42,120 bases of DNA from Loktanella sp. (GTDB taxonomy: Bacteria > Pseudomonadota > Alphaproteobacteria > Rhodobacterales > Rhodobacteraceae), in assembly GCA_024635625.1 (NCBI GenBank), contig JAGXIQ010000031.1, positions 1 to 42,120 of the forward strand, given 5' to 3'. Position 1 is the stretch's first letter; each line of letters starts with the position of its first letter. Shown here one piece after another: positions 38,280 through 42,120 of the stretch. The notes beneath the pieces are model-generated. The model searched no databases and was not told where the DNA came from. It saw only the letters and a program-made list of their open reading frames with translations. The position numbers and the translations under genes are program-made.

Positions 38280-38798
38280 ATGTCTGATTTCCTTCGACCT
38301 GAAGCACGCGCTGCCTTGTGGCGTTGGCGCGAGGTCCTGTTTGCTGCGGCGATTGGAACATTGGGCCTGTGGTGGGCAATCGCGAGCATGGGCATTGTGC
38401 GTTGGATCGGCGTTGCGTTGGTCGCGATTGCGATCGCTGTCGCTGCGGCAGGCATCCAGCGCGCACGGTTTCGACAGGACGGGCAGGGGCCGGGGATCGT
38501 CATGCTGGACGAACGCAGATTGGTCTATATGGGGCCCCTGACGGGAGGGGCCATGGATGTCGCGGACCTGACCCGCTTAGAATTGGAACCTGCCGCCATA
38601 CCCACACCGCATTGGGTGCTGACCGGCGTTGGCGGGCAGGACCTTGCGATTCCGGTGAACGCCGAAGGCGCCGAGGCACTGTTCGATGTCTTCGCAGCTT
38701 TACCCGGCATCCGCAGCCGCGCGGTATTGGATGTGCTGGAACGCACACCGGGTGCGCGGGTGATCGTCTGGGAAAAGACCCGGACGCTCTTGCATTGA
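38280..38798 (+). CDS. Conserved membrane protein of unknown function
   Basis: A 172-residue protein with two N-terminal helices (about residues 19-36 and 38-58) and a soluble domain. The soluble part has GIVMLDERRLVYMGPLTGGA, DVADLTRLELEP and WVLTGVGGQDLAIPVNAEGA, which looks like a small PH-like or bacterial PH-domain fold of membrane-tethered proteins. I do not recognise a family. It begins 3 nt after rsmE and is followed 61 nt later by gshA, so the three probably share a transcript, although gshA has its own promoter candidate. Confidence 0.75.
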   Translation: MSDFLRPEARAALWRWREVLFAAAIGTLGLWWAIASMGIVRWIGVALVAIAIAVAAAGIQRARFRQDGQGPGIVMLDERRLVYMGPLTGGAMDVADLTRLELEPAAIPTPHWVLTGVGGQDLAIPVNAEGAEALFDVFAALPGIRSRAVLDVLERTPGARVIVWEKTRTLLH

Positions 38799-38829
38799 CG
38801 GGCGCGGTAGGTCACGCCAGATAGACCTG

Positions 38830-38835
38830 TATAAT
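38830..38835 (+). promoter_or_regulatory. Perfect -10 box upstream of gshA
   Basis: TATAAT at 38830-38835. No good -35 is seen at the right distance (the nearest, TTGACG at 38795-38800, is too far). Transcription would begin near 38842, just ahead of the ATG at 38860. This supports that start and argues against a TTG at 38836, which would fall at the edge of the promoter itself. Confidence 0.35.
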
Positions 38836-38859
38836 TTGTCTGTGCAAAAGGCTGCCCCC

Positions 38860-40230
38860 ATGTCCATTCCCCAAACCGGTGGCGGCCCCATCGAGAGCCA
38901 CGACCAGCTAGCCGAGATGCTGTCCAAGGGCTGTAAGCCTAAGGATCAATGGCGCATCGGCACCGAGCATGAGAAATTCGGCTATATCAAAGCGACCCAT
39001 GAACCGCTGCCCTACGATGGCCCGGTTGGCATCAAGGCGATGCTGGAAGGCTTGGCCGCAAGATTCGATTGGGACCGCGTTGAAGAGGGCGGCAAGCTGA
39101 TCGGTCTGGTAAAGGACGGCGCGAACGTGTCGTTGGAACCGGGCGGCCAGCTGGAACTGTCCGGCGCACCGCTAGAGACGATCCACCAGACCTGCGACGA
39201 AGTGAACCACCATCTGGCACAGGTCAAAGAGATCGCTGACGAGATGGGCGCGGGCTTTATCGGTCTTGGTGCGGCGCCGGAGTGGACCCATGACGAGATG
39301 CCCCTGATGCCAAAGGGCCGTTACAAGTTGATGGATGCCTACATGGGGACCGTTGGCACCCACGGCACGCAGATGATGCGGCGGACCTGTACCGTGCAGG
39401 TGAACCTCGACTTCTCATCCGAAGCTGACATGGTTCAGAAGCTACGCGTGGCGCTGGCGTTGCAGCCCGTGGCGACGGCGCTGTTCGCGAATTCCCCATT
39501 CTTTGAAGGTAAAACAAACGGCCATAAATCGTGGCGAAGCCGCGTTTGGCGGGGGCTGGATAATAGCCGCACAGGTATGCTGCCTTGGGTATTCGAGGAC
39601 GGTATGGGGTTCGAGCGCTGGGTGGACTGGGTCTTGGACGTACCGATGTATTTTGTCTATCGCGACGGCAAGTATATCGACGCGCTGGGCCAGTCCTTCC
39701 GTGACTTCCTAAAGGGCGAACTGCCAGCGCTGCCCGGTGAAAAGCCACTGCTGAGCGATTGGGCCGACCATCTGACCACGGTCTTCCCCGAGGCACGGAT
39801 CAAACAGTTTATCGAAATGCGTGGTGCCGACGGTGGCCCGTGGCGGCGGTTGTGTGCACTTCCCGCATTCTGGGTCGGGCTGACCTATGACCAAGGTGCT
39901 TTGGACGCCGCATGGGACCTTTGCAAAGACTGGACAGCCGAACAGCGTGAGGCGCTGCGTGTCGCAGCTGCGGTTGACGGTTTGCAAGCCAAGGTCGACG
40001 GGATCGATATGCATGAACTTGCGCGCGCCTGCGTGGATATTGCACACGGTGGCCTGAAAGCGCGGGCCAAGCCCGGTGCAGGTGGTCTGGTTGCGGACGA
40101 GACTCATTTCCTGAATGCTTTGCAAGAAAGCGTTGAGACTGGGCAAGTACCTGCGGACGAATTGCTGGCGAAGTACCATGGCGAATGGAATGGCGACCTA
40201 AGCCGGATTTATTCCGAATATTCTTACTGA
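38860..40230 (+). CDS. gshA: Glutamate-cysteine ligase, plant/alphaproteobacterial type
   Basis: First step of glutathione synthesis: ATP-dependent joining of glutamate and cysteine. The 456-residue class matches plant GCL. Landmarks are WRIGTEHEKFGYI near residue 34, VSLEPGGQLELSGAPLETIH near 90, YMGTVGTHGTQMMRRTCTVQ near 161, RVWRGLDNSRTGMLPWVFED near 227 and the C-terminal YSEYSY. The ATG at 38860 gives the usual MSIPQTGGGPI. It is followed by a hairpin. The glutathione it makes would also serve the monothiol glutaredoxin at 27030-27791. Confidence 0.96.
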   Translation: MSIPQTGGGPIESHDQLAEMLSKGCKPKDQWRIGTEHEKFGYIKATHEPLPYDGPVGIKAMLEGLAARFDWDRVEEGGKLIGLVKDGANVSLEPGGQLELSGAPLETIHQTCDEVNHHLAQVKEIADEMGAGFIGLGAAPEWTHDEMPLMPKGRYKLMDAYMGTVGTHGTQMMRRTCTVQVNLDFSSEADMVQKLRVALALQPVATALFANSPFFEGKTNGHKSWRSRVWRGLDNSRTGMLPWVFEDGMGFERWVDWVLDVPMYFVYRDGKYIDALGQSFRDFLKGELPALPGEKPLLSDWADHLTTVFPEARIKQFIEMRGADGGPWRRLCALPAFWVGLTYDQGALDAAWDLCKDWTAEQREALRVAAAVDGLQAKVDGIDMHELARACVDIAHGGLKARAKPGAGGLVADETHFLNALQESVETGQVPADELLAKYHGEWNGDLSRIYSEYSY

Positions 40231-40242
40231 GATTAGTGGCGG

Positions 40243-40261
40243 CTGGGGGCATCGCCCCCGG
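40243..40261 (+). terminator. Hairpin after gshA
   Basis: GGGGGC (40245-40250) pairs with GCCCCC (40254-40259) around an ATC loop, and T-G and C-G pairs extend the stem to 8 bp. It begins 13 nt after the gshA stop. No T-run follows, so termination may be weak. It resembles the compact GGGGC-loop-GCCCC hairpin at 12927-12943. Confidence 0.5.
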
Positions 40262-40358
40262 TTGCAGCGTTGCCAAGGTGTTTCCGACCTGTACAGGCGG
40301 GCAACTGGGCTTGCTGGGCGTGCCTTATTTTTGCCCTGATTGGGGTCAACGTGGCGGA

Positions 40359-40598
40359 ATGATACGAGCGTTTATTTTCGGTCGGATCGCGCCGCTGGCG
40401 CTGATCCTCGGGCCAATCGCGTTAGGGCTGCCTGCAAAGGCGGGTGGTGCATTTGTGCTTGGGGCGCTGGCGGGGCTTGCCGTTGTTCTGCCATTTGCTT
40501 TGGTGCTGCGGCTGATCGGTTTGCGCCAATTAATTGGCTGGCCCTTCTGGCTGCTGGGAATCGCTCTGCGGATGATGTGGCGGCGGCGGTTAGTCTAA
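40359..40598 (+). CDS. Small membrane protein, possible
   Basis: A 79-residue open frame rich in hydrophobic residues, with two predicted helices (about 9-22 and 30-50), an LRQLIGWPFWLLGIAL amphipathic stretch and a basic C-terminus (MMWRRRLV). I do not recognise a family. Its TAA overlaps the plsY stop on the opposite strand by two bases within CTAA (40595-40598). The ribosome site is weak (GGCGGA close to the ATG). The gap after gshA (40,231-40,358) holds only the hairpin. The coding call is moderate. Confidence 0.5.
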   Translation: MIRAFIFGRIAPLALILGPIALGLPAKAGGAFVLGALAGLAVVLPFALVLRLIGLRQLIGWPFWLLGIALRMMWRRRLV

Positions 40599-41203
40599 GA
40601 CTTTGCGCCAATCTTCGGTTCGGTACCGGCGCGCATACGGCCAATATTGGCCCAGTGCCGGCCGTAGACCAGCAGTGCAAGGATGATAGCCAGCACGAAA
40701 AGCTCGCCTCTGCCGATCAACATCAGCACGACCGGCGTCCATCCTGCGGCGACCAGCGCCGCGAGTGACGAGATGCGGCCGAACTTCGCCGTCAGTGCCC
40801 AAAGGGCGCAGGCCATGACGCCCGCGAGGGGGGCAAGCGCCAGCATCAAGCCGAGGAAGGTTGCAACGCCTTTGCCGCCTTTGAAATTGAGCCACACGGG
40901 AAAGCAATGCCCCAAAAATGCTGCGAGGGCTGCGAATTGCACGGCATCTGGCCCTGCGAATGCCCGGGCCAGAACCACAGCAGCAACACCCTTCAAGGCG
41001 TCGCCTAGCAGGGTCAGGGCGGCGGCTTTTTTGTTGCCTGTCCGCAGGACGTTTGTGGCCCCGATGTTACCGGACCCAATCTGACGCAGATCGCCAAGGC
41101 CCATCGCGCGCGCAAGGATCACGCCAGTGGGAATTGATCCGAGCAAATAGCCGACGACGGCCCACAGCAGCAGGATGAATGGGGGGGATACGATCTCAGG
41201 CAC
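40595..41203 (-). CDS. plsY: Glycerol-3-phosphate acyltransferase, acyl-phosphate type
   Basis: Transfers the acyl group from acyl phosphate to glycerol 3-phosphate, the first membrane step of phospholipid synthesis. The 202-residue inner-membrane protein has five to six helices and the three PlsY motifs: GSIPTGVILAR near residue 21, GSGNIGATNVLRTGNK near 42, and FKGGKGVATFLGL near 107. The start is a GTG at 41203 inside the end of the dihydroorotase-like gene (8-nt overlap). No other in-frame start near this place gives the family N-terminus. Confidence 0.94.
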   Translation of the reverse strand: MPEIVSPPFILLLWAVVGYLLGSIPTGVILARAMGLGDLRQIGSGNIGATNVLRTGNKKAAALTLLGDALKGVAAVVLARAFAGPDAVQFAALAAFLGHCFPVWLNFKGGKGVATFLGLMLALAPLAGVMACALWALTAKFGRISSLAALVAAGWTPVVLMLIGRGELFVLAIILALLVYGRHWANIGRMRAGTEPKIGAKS

Positions 41204-42120
41204 GAGTACCTCCGTGAACACGGGTGCCGTCGACCCAAGTGCCGATAACGCGCCCTTGCAGCCGAGCCCCGTCAAAAGGAGTATTTTTTGATTTTGACAG
41301 CAACGTGGCGCGATCCAACACAAAGGGGGCATCTGGGTCAAAAAGGACCAGATCAGCGGGCGCACCATCCATCAAGCGACCGCCGGGCAGGTTCAACAGG
41401 TGCGCAGGATTCAGGGACAGGGCACGGAACAGGCGGGGCAGGTCGATTTGATCGTTGTGTACAAGGCGCAAGGCGGCGGGAAGCAACGTCTCTAGCCCAA
41501 CCGCACCGGCGGCGGCCTGCTCGAATGGCAAGCGCTTGGATTCATCGTCCTGCGGGGTGTGCATAGAGCATATGATGTCGATCAAACCTTCCGCAACGGC
41601 AGCGATCACGGCCTGACGGTCGTCTTCGCCGCGCAGTGGTGGGGTCAGTTTAAAGAATGTCCGGTAGTCCGCGACGTCCATGTCATTCAGCGTCAGGTGG
41701 TGGATCGAAATGCCTGCCGTGATGTTTAGGCCGTTACGTTTGGCCCGTTCAAGCGCGGGCAGGGCACGGGCCGTGGTAATCTGGTCAGCGTGATAGCGCG
41801 CACCGGTCATTTCCAGCAGGGCGATATCGCGGTCAAGGCCCATGCGTTCGGCCATGGGTGACACGCCAGGCAGACCGCGCAGGGACGCGAATTTTCCGGT
41901 CGTCACGCAGGCGCCAGCCGATAGGCCCGGATCCTGCGGGTGGCCAATAACCAATGCACCAAGGCTGCGCGCGTATGTCAGGGCGCGGGACAGAACTTTG
42001 GTGTCGGTGACGACATGGGTGCCGTCGGTAAATGCTACGGCCCCGGCGTCGAGCAGAAATCCAATTTCGGTCATTTCTGCCCCGTTGCGGCCTTTGGTCA
42101 GGGTGGCCATAGGCAGGACG
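41196..42120 (-). CDS. pyrC: Dihydroorotase-like protein (probably non-catalytic), 5' end cut by window
   Basis: The 307 C-terminal residues of a dihydroorotase-family amidohydrolase, open to the window edge in the frame ending at 41196. Typical segments are DAGAVAFTDGTHVVTDTKVL, ITAGISIHHLTLNDMD, FFKLTPPLRGEDDRQAVIAA, FEQAAAGAVGLETLLPAALR and KNTPFDGARLQGRV. The motif that normally reads ATDHAPH with the catalytic Asp reads CSMHTPQ here, and one histidine of the HxxH-like segment (RYHADQITT) is altered. Alphaproteobacteria often have a non-catalytic dihydroorotase that pairs with aspartate transcarbamoylase, so this may be that PyrX-type protein. The first metal motif is outside the window. 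It is coupled to plsY by overlap. Confidence 0.88.
   Translation of the reverse strand, partial: VLPMATLTKGRNGAEMTEIGFLLDAGAVAFTDGTHVVTDTKVLSRALTYARSLGALVIGHPQDPGLSAGACVTTGKFASLRGLPGVSPMAERMGLDRDIALLEMTGARYHADQITTARALPALERAKRNGLNITAGISIHHLTLNDMDVADYRTFFKLTPPLRGEDDRQAVIAAVAEGLIDIICSMHTPQDDESKRLPFEQAAAGAVGLETLLPAALRLVHNDQIDLPRLFRALSLNPAHLLNLPGGRLMDGAPADLVLFDPDAPFVLDRATLLSKSKNTPFDGARLQGRVIGTWVDGTRVHGGTRA

Noticed and set aside
38836..38859. A TTG start for gshA, eight codons before the chosen ATG.
   Set aside because: The TTG directly follows the TATAAT box, so it would lie upstream of the transcript start. The family start MSIPQ fits the ATG at 38860.

Overview
This is a 42 kb stretch of GC-rich alphaproteobacterial DNA. 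Its gene content and order (a soeABC sulfite dehydrogenase joined to tpa-xsc-tauZ-ackA, tauABC diverging from it, cbpA-cbpM, ubiA beside rsmE, and a plant-type gshA) point to a marine roseobacter (Rhodobacterales; Loktanella/Yoonia-like at a guess). I see no rRNA, tRNA, insertion sequence, prophage, integrase or CRISPR array. The window reads as chromosomal metabolic and housekeeping DNA rather than a mobile island.

Region 1 (1-12,943): a galactoside catabolic locus. An IclR-type regulator and an ABC ATPase read rightward. Ten genes read leftward in one tightly packed operon: a sugar-binding protein, two permeases, GH36 alpha-galactosidase, an SDR (probable galactose 1-dehydrogenase), 2-keto-3-deoxygalactonate kinase, the KDPGal aldolase, an SMP-30 lactonase, GH42 beta-galactosidase and aldose 1-epimerase (cut by the window edge). 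Together they import alpha- and beta-galactosides, hydrolyse them, and oxidise galactose by the De Ley-Doudoroff route to pyruvate and glyceraldehyde 3-phosphate. Galactonate dehydratase is the one step not seen. A perfect inverted repeat lies between the two divergent transcripts.

Region 2 (12,980-26,662): taurine dissimilation. Taurine is imported (tauABC), transaminated (tpa) and cleaved to acetyl phosphate plus sulfite (xsc). AckA makes acetate and ATP, SoeABC oxidises sulfite to sulfate at the inner membrane face, and TauZ probably exports the sulfur anion. Oddities are an in-frame stop codon in tauB, a TauC with a large extra N-terminal domain, and a membrane-anchored NYN/Zc3h12a-like nuclease gene directly after tauC. 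The usual regulator TauR is not in the window.

Region 3 (26,664-34,134): mixed functions. It holds a small exported protein, a glutaredoxin-MauE membrane fusion behind a CsoR-like operator, cbpA-cbpM chaperones, a DmdC-like acyl-CoA dehydrogenase, TsaC/Sua5, a zinc-type cation diffusion facilitator and a DJ-1/PfpI protein.

Region 4 (34,326-42,120): envelope and housekeeping. It holds a coiled-coil membrane protein, an OmpA-family protein with three internal repeats, ubiA, rsmE, a small membrane protein, gshA, a small membrane ORF, plsY, and a dihydroorotase-like protein lacking key catalytic residues (cut by the window edge).

Recurring theme: perfect GC-rich hairpins sit between genes whose products are needed in different amounts (after both binding-protein genes and between tpa and xsc). 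Most operon junctions are ATGA or TAATG overlaps. The strongest candidates for follow-up are the tauB nonsense codon, the missing catalytic lysine in the SDR, the CsoR-type operator on the glutaredoxin-MauE gene, and the nuclease tied to the taurine transporter.
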